From the NCBI RefSeq assembly GCF_000739775.1, contig NZ_BBJH01000039.1:34389-98388 (forward strand): DNA of 64,000 bases. The letters are read 5' to 3'. Of the stretch, positions 15,639 to 28,862 are shown piece by piece. A program made the position numbers and the translations under genes. The first letter of the stretch is position 1; each line of letters opens with the position of its first letter. Under the pieces are notes generated by a model that saw nothing but the letters and a program-made list of their open reading frames with translations, was not told where the DNA came from and ran no database searches. The stretch is from Paraburkholderia heleia NBRC 101817. GTDB lineage: Bacteria > Pseudomonadota > Gammaproteobacteria > Burkholderiales > Burkholderiaceae.

Positions 15639-17105
15639 TTAACGCGGCAACTCCGAGCTGCCCATCAGATACGCATCGACGGAACGTGCGCATTGACGAC
15701 CTTCGCGGATCGCCCACACCACGAGCGACTGGCCGCGGCGCATGTCGCCGGCGGTGAAGACCTTGTCGACCGACGTGTAGTACGCCTTTTCGCCTTCAGT
15801 CGAGGCTCGCACGTTGCCGCGCGCATCCTTCTCGACGCCGAATGCTTCGAGCACCGGCGAAACCGGCTGCGTGAAGCCCATGGCGAGCAGCACGAGATCG
15901 GCCTTCATTTCGAATTCCGAGCCCGGCACTTCGACCATCTTGCCGTCCTTCCACTCCACGCGCGCGGCGATCAGCTTCTCGACCTTGCCGTTCTTGCCTT
16001 CGAGGCGCTTGGTCGCGACCGACCAGTCGCGCGAGCAGCCTTCGTCGTGCGACGACGACGTGCGCAGCTTGATCGGCCAGTACGGCCACACGAGCGGCTT
16101 GTTCTCCTCCTCGGGCGGCTGCGGCAGCAGTTCGAACTGCGTGACGCTCTTCGCGCCGTGACGGTTCGAGGTGCCCACGCAGTCGGAGCCGGTATCGCCG
16201 CCGCCGATCACGACCACGTGCTTGCCCTTGGCGAGCAGCTGGTTCGGCAGCTTGTCGCCGGCGTTGACCTTGTTCTGCTGCGGCAGGAACTCCATGGCGT
16301 AGTAAATGCCTTCGAGTTCGCGGCCCGGCACCGGCAGATCACGCGGCGTTTCCGAGCCGCCTGCGATCACCACGGCGTCGAACTGGTCCTTCAGCTCTTC
16401 CGGCGAGATCGTTTCCTTCGCCATGTTGCCGATGTAGGCAGGCAGTTCGCTACGGCCGATGAACACGTTGGTGCGGAACGTCACGCCTTCGGCTTCCATC
16501 TGGCGCATGCGGCGGTCGATCAGCCACTTCTCGAGCTTGAAATCGGGGATGCCGTAGCGCAGCAGACCGCCGATACGGTCGTTCTTCTCGAACACCGTCA
16601 CGTCGTGGCCGGCGCGCGCAAGCTGCTGTGCGGCGGCGAGGCCCGCGGGCCCCGAACCGACCACGGCGACCTTCTTGCCCGTCTTGTGCTTCGCGACTTG
16701 CGGCGCGACCCAGCCTTCGGTCCACGCCTTGTCGATGATCGCGTGCTCGATCGACTTGATGCCGACGGGATCGTTGTTAATGCCGAGCGTGCACGCCGCT
16801 TCGCAGGGCGCCGGGCAGATGCGGCCCGTGAACTCGGGAAAATTGTTCGTGGAATGCAGGACGTCGATCGCGCTCTTCCAGTCCTGGCGGAACACGAGGT
16901 CGTTGAAGTCCGGAATGATGTTGTTGACCGGGCAGCCGTTGTTGCAGAACGGGATGCCGCAGTCCATGCAGCGTGCGCCCTGGATCTTCGCGTCGGCGTC
17001 GGAGAGCGCCGCGACGAATTCCTTGTAGTGCTTCACGCGCGTGAGCGGTGCTTCGTACGCCTCATGCTGGCGCTCGAACTCGAGAAAGCCGGTTGCCTTA
17101 CCCAT
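15639..17105 (-). CDS. gltD: Glutamate synthase small subunit GltD
   Basis: GltD supplies electrons from NADPH to the large subunit for glutamate formation from glutamine and 2-oxoglutarate. The 488-residue protein has the N-terminal iron-sulfur cysteines (CMDCGIPFCNNGCPVNN and RICPAPCEAAC). It also has an FAD motif (VVGSGPAGLAAAQQLARAGH), an NADPH motif (VVIGGGDTGSDCVGTSNRHG) and the C-terminal GDMRRGQSLVVWAIREGR that closes the FAD site. It follows gltB by 118 bases on the same strand and ends at a strong terminator, so gltBD is a two-gene unit. Confidence 0.97.
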   Translation of the reverse strand: MGKATGFLEFERQHEAYEAPLTRVKHYKEFVAALSDADAKIQGARCMDCGIPFCNNGCPVNNIIPDFNDLVFRQDWKSAIDVLHSTNNFPEFTGRICPAPCEAACTLGINNDPVGIKSIEHAIIDKAWTEGWVAPQVAKHKTGKKVAVVGSGPAGLAAAQQLARAGHDVTVFEKNDRIGGLLRYGIPDFKLEKWLIDRRMRQMEAEGVTFRTNVFIGRSELPAYIGNMAKETISPEELKDQFDAVVIAGGSETPRDLPVPGRELEGIYYAMEFLPQQNKVNAGDKLPNQLLAKGKHVVVIGGGDTGSDCVGTSNRHGAKSVTQFELLPQPPEEENKPLVWPYWPIKLRTSSSHDEGCSRDWSVATKRLEGKNGKVEKLIAARVEWKDGKMVEVPGSEFEMKADLVLLAMGFTQPVSPVLEAFGVEKDARGNVRASTEGEKAYYTSVDKVFTAGDMRRGQSLVVWAIREGRQCARSVDAYLMGSSELPR

Positions 17106-17223
17106 AGGGTTCTCGTCTATCTATCTATTCAGTGAGGGGGACCGCGCCCGCCGCCGCGCCGGGTTGTCGTAACCCGCATCGCGCGGCAGGCGCATCGTCG
17201 TGTTCAGTTCGTCGTCGCGGGAA

Positions 17224-21924
<4,701 letters not shown>

Positions 21925-22057
21925 GGGGACACCGTCAGAGTGGGGCTGTTGCCAGCCGTTGTGTTCTTTGATTCCCGCCGCTTGCGTGACCGCTGTACGG
22001 CGTTGCGCGGGGTATTACGTGCTTCCCGCGTTATGCGCCCAGGAGAGCCGAAAGGCG

Positions 22058-22086
22058 AATATACGCGACGAATCAAGGGGATGCAA
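22058..22086 (-). promoter_or_regulatory. Sigma-70 type promoter of gltBD
   Basis: The minus strand reads TTGCAT (22081-22086), 17 bases, then TATATT (22058-22063). It sits in an AT-rich patch that stands out from the surrounding GC-rich DNA. The predicted RNA start near 22050 leaves a leader of about 125 bases before the gltB ATG. I found no sigma-54 (GG-GC) element and no complete NtrC dyad in the 302-base gap, which otherwise holds only the terminator at 22165-22195. Confidence 0.55.
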
Positions 22087-22164
22087 ATAAAATGTGATTA
22101 TTTGACCCTAATTATCACGTTGGTGCATCCGCACATTTTTTTATTGGGGACACATTAATTTGGG

Positions 22165-22195
22165 GCAAAAGAAAACGGCATCCGAAGATGCCGTT
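22165..22195 (-). terminator. Intrinsic terminator of the RAYT-like gene
   Basis: AACGGCATC (22174-22182) and GATGCCGTT (22187-22195) form a perfect 9-bp stem. The minus-strand loop is the stable TTCG tetraloop, followed by TTTTCTTTTG. It separates the transposase-like gene from the gltB promoter. Confidence 0.9.
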
Positions 22196-22225
22196 CATCT
22201 CGTAAACAATTGATCCGAAAAGCAA

Positions 22226-23260
22226 TCAGTGGGTGCCCGTGCCCGGCTTGCGCTCGTCGTGTTCCGAACCCGAACCGGAGGAATCACCGCTACCGGAACC
22301 CTGCGAACCGCCGGAATGGCCGCCCGCCCCCCCGGGATTACTACCCGATGGGGTAGCTGAACCACTTCCGGCGTGACCGCCTCCATGCGTCGAGCCGGAG
22401 CCTGCCGGATTGGCCCCAGCGTGCGAAGAAGAATGGGGGCCGGATTGTGTGGCGCCATGACCCGCCGGCTGACCGCCGCCCCCCCCTGATCCGGCCGCAG
22501 GCGTCGAAGCCGCGCTCGCCGTGGCTGCCGCGCCAATGGCGCCCGGTGTTGCCGCGGGCGTGCCCGGCGCTTCGCGCACCTTGCGCGGGCGTCCGCGCGG
22601 CAGCGGCGAGACGCGCCGGTTCGCCGAGCGCGACGCCCAATCGCGGTAAGTGTCGCTGCCGAGCACCCAGCCCTTGAGCGTGGCCTGCATGAGCTGCGTC
22701 GTTTCGCGTTCGTCGAGCGCCTGCTCGCAGAGTTCGCGATACGCGCGCTGACGCTCGAACGGCGTATTGCCGAGCGCCCAGTAAAGCGGATGGTCGGTGA
22801 TGAGGCTGTCGACGGTGAGACCGATGTGATGCCGGTAGCTCGACCATCGATAGTCTTCGGGCGCCGTCACGAGGTGGCTGCGCACCGGCGCGAGCTCGAC
22901 GACGCGGCTCGCCAGCAGGAAGAAGCGCTCGCCCTCGATGACCGTCGCGCGGTAGCGCCCTTCCCAGAGCGTGCCGCGGCGCGCATAGCGCCGGTTGAAA
23001 TGCGCCACGTAGCGCCGGCCGACCGCCTGCATTGCCTTGGGCAGGCTGGATTCGTCGGAAGGCGTGACGAGCAGTTGCACCGCGCCGGGCATCAAAACCC
23101 ACGCATGCACAGCCAGATGATGATCGCGCGCCGCGGCCTTCAGGCAGTCGATGAACAGTTCGTAGTCCTGGTCATCGACGAACGCGGGCTGCTGATCGAG
23201 TCCGCGCAGGATCACATGCTGTGGCTGATCGGGAACATAAAGACGTGCAAGCCGTGCCAT
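22226..23260 (-). CDS. REP-associated tyrosine transposase (RAYT/Y1_Tnp) homologue with lost catalytic residues
   Basis: Residues 1-210 follow the Y1 transposase (TnpA_REP) pattern: PQHVILRGL, the WVLMP strand, HFNRRYARRGTLWEGRY, ELAPVR and a WSSY segment. The metal-binding HUH triad position reads AVQ (residues 60-62, in LMPGAVQLLV, where active members have LMPNHVHLL). The position of the catalytic Tyr in RYxxLNPVR is Val120. Both active-site elements are therefore gone. From about residue 228 a long Gly/Ser/His/Pro low-complexity tail runs to residue 344. ATG 23260 opens the domain exactly. It is probably a domesticated nucleic-acid binding protein; function unknown. Confidence 0.82.
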   Translation of the reverse strand: MARLARLYVPDQPQHVILRGLDQQPAFVDDQDYELFIDCLKAAARDHHLAVHAWVLMPGAVQLLVTPSDESSLPKAMQAVGRRYVAHFNRRYARRGTLWEGRYRATVIEGERFFLLASRVVELAPVRSHLVTAPEDYRWSSYRHHIGLTVDSLITDHPLYWALGNTPFERQRAYRELCEQALDERETTQLMQATLKGWVLGSDTYRDWASRSANRRVSPLPRGRPRKVREAPGTPAATPGAIGAAATASAASTPAAGSGGGGGQPAGHGATQSGPHSSSHAGANPAGSGSTHGGGHAGSGSATPSGSNPGGAGGHSGGSQGSGSGDSSGSGSEHDERKPGTGTH

Positions 23261-23449
23261 GCTCGATTTTCCTGGTTCCGTTGGTGAATACCCGCAGACC
23301 CGCCAGGCCCCACCAGCGCTAGTTCTCGCTGGCATGCGGCTTCGGCGGAAAGCTCGCGGCGCCTAGTAAAAAAGCTCTAACGGTCGCGTCTGGTTTGTTG
23401 CAAACGTTCTGTTCATAATGAGCGGGCCTTTCATGGAGGAGCAATTAAT

Positions 23450-24169
23450 ATGAAATTAAAACAGGCGCTGGCAGGGGTCGCCGCGCTCGCCAGTTTCACG
23501 GCAGCACACGCACAATCCGCAAACACTTTCTACGTCACCACCGGCTGGTTCCGCTTCATGCCGCAGGACTCCAGCGATCCGCTCAAGATCGACAGCGTCG
23601 GCGGTGCGCCCGTCAACATGGCCGTTCCGAACACGGGCGCCAGTGTCGGTACGGCCGACACCCTCGGTCTCTCCCTCGGCTACTACATCACCGACCACAT
23701 CGCTACCGAAGCCGAACTGGGTATTCCGCCGAAGTTCGATATTTCCGGCGGCGGCAGCTTCGACAGCTTCGGCAAGGTCGGCTCGGCAAGACTGTGGAGT
23801 CCCGCGCTGCTGTTCAAGTACTACTTCAACCGCCCGGACGCAAAATTCCGTCCTTACCTCGGCGTCGGCGTGACCTACGCCTGGTTCACCGACGCGAAGA
23901 TCACCAATGGCGCCTTCGAACAGGAGAAGCTTGGGGGTCCGACCAGTGTTTCGACGGATCGTTCCTGGGCCCCCGTGTTTAACCTGGGCTTCAACTACAA
24001 CTTCACGAAGCACTGGTTCGCCGGTTTCTCGCTCTCGTACATTCCGATCAACGTGACCGCGACGTACAACACGACGCTGAACAACCAGTTCGGCACCCAG
24101 CGAGTGGCTGAATCGAAGATTCACCTGAACCCGCTCGTGACCTATCTGAAAGTGGGCTACAACTTCTGA
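23450..24169 (+). CDS. ompW: Outer-membrane protein OmpW
   Basis: OmpW is an eight-stranded outer-membrane barrel with a hydrophobic channel, implicated in uptake of small hydrophobic compounds. The 239-residue precursor has a signal peptide cleaved near residue 21 (AHA-Q). Alternating beta strands follow, with family features LGLSLGYYITDHIATEAELGIPP, FRPYLGVGVTYAWF and the C-terminal aromatic LKVGYNF needed for barrel assembly. A GGAGGAG ribosome site lies eight bases before the ATG. It is transcribed away from the RAYT-like gene. The intergenic region has a weak TAATGA-type -10 and no FNR dyad that I could see. Confidence 0.95.
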   Translation: MKLKQALAGVAALASFTAAHAQSANTFYVTTGWFRFMPQDSSDPLKIDSVGGAPVNMAVPNTGASVGTADTLGLSLGYYITDHIATEAELGIPPKFDISGGGSFDSFGKVGSARLWSPALLFKYYFNRPDAKFRPYLGVGVTYAWFTDAKITNGAFEQEKLGGPTSVSTDRSWAPVFNLGFNYNFTKHWFAGFSLSYIPINVTATYNTTLNNQFGTQRVAESKIHLNPLVTYLKVGYNF

Positions 24170-24212
24170 CGCCCACCGGCGCCCTGCATTGCCTCGCGCC
24201 GCGCCTTCGTCT

Positions 24213-24248
24213 CGCCCTTGCGGCGTCGGGTGAAGGGCGGCGTTTCTT
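24213..24248 (+). terminator. Possible ompW terminator
   Basis: CGCCCTT (24213-24219) pairs with AAGGGCG (24233-24239) across a 13-base loop, followed by a short T-rich stretch (TTTCTT). The tail is weak. The rest of the 376-base gap up to 24545 holds no recognisable gene or RNA. Confidence 0.4.
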
Positions 24249-24545
24249 GCCTGGGCGTGCCTTTCCCGCTTCAACGTCTCCATCGTCATTTCCCCGCTTT
24301 TCGCATGGGCTTACCCTGATTCTATGCCTCTGTGAAAAAGCGTGCTGTCCCCGTAATCACCTGTTTTGTCACCAGTGAGCGAAGCCCCGCCTGGCGGGCG
24401 TTTGCGCCGGGCTCATTGCGCTCGTTCAAGTCCCGGGCACTGGAATTGCGCAATACTTGCACTCCGGTCCTCGCCCTCCCGCGCCCTTTTTCGTGCACGC
24501 TGCGGCGAGCCCTTTACCTGTGACTTTTCAACGACGGAGCCATAC

Positions 24546-24920
24546 ATGAGCGCCTTTCCGAACACGCGAGAAGCCCTCGGAGATTCCTGGACGCGCACGA
24601 GCCGACACGCGCGGCGCATCGCGCGCCGCGGCCGCAGCGCCGCCGCCGATATCACCGACGAGTTGCGTGATCTGCTCGCCGAGCTGGAAAACACGCTGGG
24701 CGAAGGAACCCAGGCCGATGCCGTCGCGCTGCGCGCCGACATCCGCAAGCGTCTGGACGCCGCCCGCGAGCGGCTCGAAGTGGCGCGCGCAGCCGCGCGC
24801 GAACATACTGACGCGGCCATCGCCGGGGCGGATGACTACGTGCACCGGAATCCCTGGCAGGCCCTCGCGATCGCCGGCGGCGTGGCGCTGGTAGTGGGCG
24901 CGCTGCTCGCGCGCCGCTGA
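24546..24920 (+). CDS. DUF883 (ElaB/YqjD-type) membrane-anchored protein
   Basis: The 124-residue protein has the DUF883 layout. A basic N-terminus rich in Arg is followed by a long amphipathic helix (about residues 35-95, ELRDLLAELENTLGEG then repeated Ala/Glu/Arg heptads). The C-terminus holds the conserved NPWQALAIAGG turn, one membrane segment and a RR end. Enteric ElaB/YqjD bind ribosomes and the membrane in stationary phase; a similar role here is only inferred. The ATG at 24546 has an ACGGAG about eight bases upstream. It converges with ugpQ with 28 bases between stops. Confidence 0.88.
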   Translation: MSAFPNTREALGDSWTRTSRHARRIARRGRSAAADITDELRDLLAELENTLGEGTQADAVALRADIRKRLDAARERLEVARAAAREHTDAAIAGADDYVHRNPWQALAIAGGVALVVGALLARR

Positions 24921-24948
24921 ACGGGGATCCCGGCGCGCGCCCTGGGCA

Positions 24949-25707
24949 TCAGGCGTCGAGCGCGTGCGGCCCGATCAGGTCGATACGGTCGGTGCAAACC
25001 GTATCGACGCCCCAGTTCACTAACTGACGAGCGCGCTCGAGGTCGTTCACCGTATAGGCGAGGATGAAAAGTCCCGCCGACTTGATGCGCTCGACGAGCG
25101 CCTCGTCCAGATGGCGATGGCTGGCATGGAGGGATACACACTCGAGCGCCGCGGTTTGCTCGCGCCAGTCGGCGGGCACGCGCTCGAATAGCAGACCGCG
25201 CGGCAGTTTCGGCGCACTGTCGCGCGCCGCCTCGAGCGCCGCGCAGGAAAATGACGAGAGCAAAGGCGGCGTGCCTGCCTGCGCCTCGTTCTCCCACAGG
25301 CGCGCCGCTTCGGCGCCGACAATGCGCCCTGTCTCCACGTCGCGGCCCGTGCAGGGCTTGATCTCGACGTTCGCCGCAAGCCCGAGCTCACGACAACACG
25401 CCGCGACTTGAGCGAGCGTCGGCATCGGCTCGCCCGCAAAACGCGCATTCCGCCAGCTGCCCGCGTCCAGCGTGGCGAGTTCCGCGTAGCGCATGCGCGC
25501 CGCGGCGCCGTTCCCGTTCGACGTGCGGTTCACCGTGTCGTCGTGGAGCAGGAACGCGACGTTGTCGACGGACAGCTTGGCATCGAACTCGACCATCGTA
25601 TGGCCGAAGATCGCGCCGGTGCGCAGACCCGCCAGCGTGTTCTCGGGCGCGAGCGTGCCGCCCCCCCGGTGCGCGGCAACGCGCGGATACGGCCAGGACT
25701 TGATCAA
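24949..25707 (-). CDS. ugpQ: Glycerophosphodiester phosphodiesterase
   Basis: This enzyme splits glycerophosphodiesters into glycerol-3-phosphate and an alcohol. The 252-residue GDPD barrel shows the active-site residues in order: HRGG at 13-16, PENT, E39 and D41 in VEFDAKLS, H54 in LLHDD and VEIKP near the middle. There is no signal peptide, so it is cytoplasmic. The start appears to be TTG at 25707, five bases after a GGGAG ribosome site; no better ATG lies nearby. It follows dgt by 51 bases on the same strand and may be its co-transcribed neighbour. Confidence 0.92.
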   Translation of the reverse strand: MIKSWPYPRVAAHRGGGTLAPENTLAGLRTGAIFGHTMVEFDAKLSVDNVAFLLHDDTVNRTSNGNGAAARMRYAELATLDAGSWRNARFAGEPMPTLAQVAACCRELGLAANVEIKPCTGRDVETGRIVGAEAARLWENEAQAGTPPLLSSFSCAALEAARDSAPKLPRGLLFERVPADWREQTAALECVSLHASHRHLDEALVERIKSAGLFILAYTVNDLERARQLVNWGVDTVCTDRIDLIGPHALDA

Positions 25708-25758
25708 ATGGACTCCCGAAACCGGCAGGTGGGCAGTGAGATGGGGCGAGTCACGTTC

Positions 25759-26985
25759 TCAAACGTCGTCGGCGACGACGAAGAGACGGCGGTACTCCTT
25801 CAGCGCATAGCGGTCGGTCATGCCCGCGATGTAATGCGCGATCAGCCGCGGCTGCACGGCGGCGTCCTGCGTCTGGTACGGAGGCGGCAGCAGGCGCGAG
25901 TCTTCGCTGAACGCCTCGAACAGCCCCTTCACCACGCGCCGCGCCTTGTTGGCCATGCGCATCACGCGATAGTGGCGGTACAGGTTGCGGTACAGGAAGC
26001 GCTTGAGCGCCGCCGCCTGCGCGGCCACGCGCTCGCTGTGTGCGACGAGCGCAGGCGCCGCGCGCACGTCGTCGAGCGACTGCGGCGCGTACTCGGTGAG
26101 ATTACGCCGCGTCTGCCCAATGAGATCGACGATCAGCGTGTTGATGATGCGCCGCACCGTCTCGTGAATCAGCCGGCGGCCCTCGATCTGCGGATATTCG
26201 GCACGCGCGGTGTCGAAGTGCGTTTGCCAGAGTTCGACCTCGGCGAGCTGCTCGATGGTAAGCAGGCCCGAGCGCAAGCCGTCGTCGACATCGTGGTTGT
26301 TGTAGGCGATTTCGTCGGCGATGTTGGCGATCTGCGCTTCGATCGACGGCTGCCGGCCGAGCAAAAACCGCTCGCCCAGATCGCCCAGATGCCGCGCATG
26401 CTCGCGCGAGCAGTGCTTGAGAATGCCTTCGCGCGTCTCGAAGCACAGGTTCAAGCCGTCGAACGCGCCGTAGTGCTCTTCGAGCTCGTCCACGACCGCG
26501 AGGCTCTGGAGATTGTGCTCGAAGCCACCGTGCTCGCGCATGCACTCGTTGAGCGCGTCCTGGCCCGCATGGCCGAACGGCGTATGGCCGAGGTCGTGGG
26601 CGAGCGAGATCGCCTCGACCAGATCCTCGTTCACGCGCAGGTTGCGGGCGACCGAGCGGGCGATCTGCGCGACTTCCAGACTGTGCGTCAGCCGCGTGCG
26701 AAAGAGATCGCCCTCGTGATTCACGAACACCTGGGTCTTGTACTCGAGGCGGCGAAACGCCGTGGAATGGACGATGCGGTCACGGTCGCGCTGGAACTCG
26801 CTGCGCGCAGCGGGCGGCGGCTCGGGATAGCGCCGCCCACGCGAGCGCGAGGCGTGCGCCGCGTAAGGCGCGAGGCCCGCCTCGAATGACGCGACTAGCG
26901 CCGCGCCGGCATCGCCGCCATGCGCGTCGCGAAGTTCTGGAACACTACGGGGATCACTGCGGTTATCGCTGCGGGTGTCGCTCAC
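25759..26985 (-). CDS. dgt: Deoxyguanosinetriphosphate triphosphohydrolase-like HD protein
   Basis: Dgt-type enzymes cut dNTPs to deoxynucleoside and triphosphate. The 408-residue protein has the HD metal site as RTRLTHSLEVAQIAR, AHDLGHTPFGHAGQDALN and, further on, NIADEIAYNNHDVDDG. The substrate-binding Arg/Gln region is FRRLEYKTQVFVNHEGD. The start is GTG at 26985 behind a GGAGG. The length fits the shorter dGTPase-like class rather than the 500-residue E. coli Dgt, so substrate preference is open. It lies 33 bases after aroB on the same strand. Confidence 0.92.
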   Translation of the reverse strand: MSDTRSDNRSDPRSVPELRDAHGGDAGAALVASFEAGLAPYAAHASRSRGRRYPEPPPAARSEFQRDRDRIVHSTAFRRLEYKTQVFVNHEGDLFRTRLTHSLEVAQIARSVARNLRVNEDLVEAISLAHDLGHTPFGHAGQDALNECMREHGGFEHNLQSLAVVDELEEHYGAFDGLNLCFETREGILKHCSREHARHLGDLGERFLLGRQPSIEAQIANIADEIAYNNHDVDDGLRSGLLTIEQLAEVELWQTHFDTARAEYPQIEGRRLIHETVRRIINTLIVDLIGQTRRNLTEYAPQSLDDVRAAPALVAHSERVAAQAAALKRFLYRNLYRHYRVMRMANKARRVVKGLFEAFSEDSRLLPPPYQTQDAAVQPRLIAHYIAGMTDRYALKEYRRLFVVADDV

Positions 26986-27018
26986 CGTTCCTCCGCAAGG
27001 GGTTGTCGCCGCGCCGCC

Positions 27019-28101
27019 TCAGTTCTGCGTCGCGGCGGCAAGCGTGGCCTGCACGGCTTCGTCGGGCGCGCGGCCGATGTGCGTCTCGCCGAAGCGTTTG
27101 AGCAGGATGAACTTGATCGCCCCGCCCTCGGCCTTCTTGTCGACCTGCATCAACTCGACATAGCGCTCGGCGCCGAGCGCGGGCGCACGCACCGGCAGCC
27201 TGGCCGCCTCGACCACGCGCACGAGGCGCGCGCGCGAAGCTTCGTCGAGCATGCCCATGCGCACCGAGAGGTCCGCCGCCATCACCATGCCGCAGCCCAC
27301 CGCCTCGCCGTGCAGCCACTCGCCGTAGCCGAGCCCGGCTTCGATCGCATGGCCGAACGTATGGCCGAAGTTGAGGATGGCGCGCAGGCCGCCCTCGCGC
27401 TCGTCGGCAGCCACGACCGACGCCTTGATCTCGCACGAGCGCTTGACCGCGTGCACGAGTGCTTCGGGCTCGCAACGGTTGAGCGATTCGACGTTGGCTT
27501 CGATCCAGTCGAAGAATCCGGCGTCGGCAATCGCGCCGGTCTTGATGACCTCGGCAATACCCGCCGCCAGTTCGCGCTCCGGCAGCGTGGCGAGCGCGCC
27601 GATGTCGGCGATCACGGCCTGCGGCTGGTAGAACGCGCCGATCATGTTCTTGCCGAGCGGGTGATTGATGCCCGTCTTGCCGCCCACCGACGAATCGACC
27701 TGCGAAAGCAGCGTGGTCGGCACCTGGATGAACGGCACGCCGCGCATGTAGCAGGCGGCCGCGAAACCCGTCATGTCGCCCGTCACACCGCCGCCCAGCG
27801 CGATGAGCGTGGTCTTGCGGTCGGCGCGCGAGGTGAGGAGGGCGTCGAAGATCTCGTTGAGCGTTTCCCAGTTCTTGTGCGCCTCGCCATCGGGCAGCAC
27901 CACCGTGTTGACGTCCTTGCCGAGCGGCGCGAGCGCGGCGCGCAGCGTCTCACCGTAAAGCGGATCGACGACGGTGTTCGTCACGATCGTCACCGACTTG
28001 CCGGCGATATGGGGCGCGAAGAGCGCCGTCTGACCGATCAGGCCGGAGCCGATATGGATGGGATAGGCGCGCTCGCCCAGTTCGACGTTGACGGTAATCA
28101 T
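27019..28101 (-). CDS. aroB: 3-dehydroquinate synthase
   Basis: AroB makes 3-dehydroquinate, the second step of the shikimate pathway. The 360-residue product shows the NAD-binding GGGVTGDMTGFAAACYMRG and the active-site stretch PTTLLSQVDSSVGGKTGINHPLGKNMIGAF. The zinc-ligand region AILNFGHTFGHAIEA is also present. The ATG at 28101 (MITVNVELGERAYPIHIG) was chosen over an upstream in-frame extension that is unlike the family. It follows aroK by 75 bases; the aroK-aroB pair is the usual proteobacterial arrangement. Confidence 0.97.
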   Translation of the reverse strand: MITVNVELGERAYPIHIGSGLIGQTALFAPHIAGKSVTIVTNTVVDPLYGETLRAALAPLGKDVNTVVLPDGEAHKNWETLNEIFDALLTSRADRKTTLIALGGGVTGDMTGFAAACYMRGVPFIQVPTTLLSQVDSSVGGKTGINHPLGKNMIGAFYQPQAVIADIGALATLPERELAAGIAEVIKTGAIADAGFFDWIEANVESLNRCEPEALVHAVKRSCEIKASVVAADEREGGLRAILNFGHTFGHAIEAGLGYGEWLHGEAVGCGMVMAADLSVRMGMLDEASRARLVRVVEAARLPVRAPALGAERYVELMQVDKKAEGGAIKFILLKRFGETHIGRAPDEAVQATLAAATQN

Positions 28102-28176
28102 GCTCTGAATCTTTTGGGTTTCCGATGCACTGCCTGGTTCACGACTCTCTGCGCGAATCACCGCGCGACCTGCGCG

Positions 28177-28725
28177 CTACTCGCGCGCCGTGGCCCGCAC
28201 GACGCCGGCCATGTCGAGCTGCATCAGCACCATGTTGACGAGTCCGTTGACGGAAGGCCGGCCGGTTTCGATCACGAAGTCCGCGACTTCGCGATACAGC
28301 GGGTCGCGCAATTCGTACAGCGCTTCGAGCCGCGCCTTGGGGTCTTCGGTTTGCAGGAGCGGACGATTTTTGTCGCGCCGCGTGCGCAGCCACAGGTCGT
28401 GCGGATGCGCGCGCAAATACACGACAAAGCCACGCGCCTTGAGCGCCGCGCGATTTTCGGGCCGCAGCACCGCGCCGCCGCCGGTCGCGAGGACGATGCC
28501 TTCACGCCCCGTGAGCTCTTCGATCATCTGTGCCTCGCGGTCGCGAAAGCCCGCTTCGCCTTCGAGTTCGAAGATCACCGGGATGCGCGCGCCCGTGCGC
28601 GCCTCGATCTCGTGATCGGAGTCGAAGAACGGACGCTCCAGCCGGCGCGCGACCGCCCGGCCCACGGTCGTCTTGCCGGCGCCCATGAGCCCTACGAAAA
28701 ATACATTGGCGTTTGCGTCCCGCAC
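28177..28725 (-). CDS. aroK: Shikimate kinase
   Basis: AroK phosphorylates shikimate. The product of about 182 residues has the P-loop GLMGAGKTTVGRAVA, the shikimate-binding DSD (FFDSDHEIE), the EAGFRDRE arginine, the GGGAV turn and the lid RPLLQ. I prefer the GTG at 28725, which sits ten bases after an AGGA. The GTG three codons upstream (28734) is only one base from that site. It lies between pilQ and aroB, and this pil-aroKB order is common in proteobacteria. Confidence 0.95.
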   Translation of the reverse strand: MRDANANVFFVGLMGAGKTTVGRAVARRLERPFFDSDHEIEARTGARIPVIFELEGEAGFRDREAQMIEELTGREGIVLATGGGAVLRPENRAALKARGFVVYLRAHPHDLWLRTRRDKNRPLLQTEDPKARLEALYELRDPLYREVADFVIETGRPSVNGLVNMVLMQLDMAGVVRATARE

Positions 28726-28813
28726 TTGCAGCACTTCCTACGAAAGGTTGGTGCCGCAGCTTACTGGCAAAGCGGCGGCGTTGTCGAGCCTGCGGCCCTG
28801 TCGTTCCGGCCCC

Positions 28814-28848
28814 GCAAACCTGCGGCTGCGCGCTGGCAGCCGGTTTGC
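28814..28848. repeat. Compound hairpin in the pilQ-aroK gap
   Basis: GCAAACC (28814-28820) pairs with GGTTTGC (28842-28848), and inside it GGCTGC (28824-28829) pairs with GCAGCC (28836-28841), giving a 13-bp stem with one three-base bulge. No U-run follows on the minus strand, so read-through into aroK is likely. It may protect or process the pilQ mRNA end. Confidence 0.5.
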
Positions 28849-28862
28849 CCGACCAATGAGGG

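Noticed and set aside
22087..22150. Possible NtrC or sigma-54 control of gltB (GGTGCA half-site near 22122)
   Set aside because: Only one half of the NtrC dyad is present and no GG-GC sigma-54 core is at the right spacing; a sigma-70 type promoter explains the region.
23313..23332. CCAGCG/CGCTGG short inverted repeat beside the RAYT-like gene as a REP element
   Set aside because: A six-base stem with an eight-base loop occurs once here; without further genomic copies a REP call is not supported.
22226..23449. An active insertion sequence around the transposase-like gene
   Set aside because: No terminal inverted repeats or target duplications were seen, and catalytic residues of the encoded protein are missing.
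24440..24460. ATTGCGCAAT palindrome upstream of the DUF883 gene as operator
   Set aside because: A single ten-base palindrome without a positioned promoter or second copy is too weak to call.
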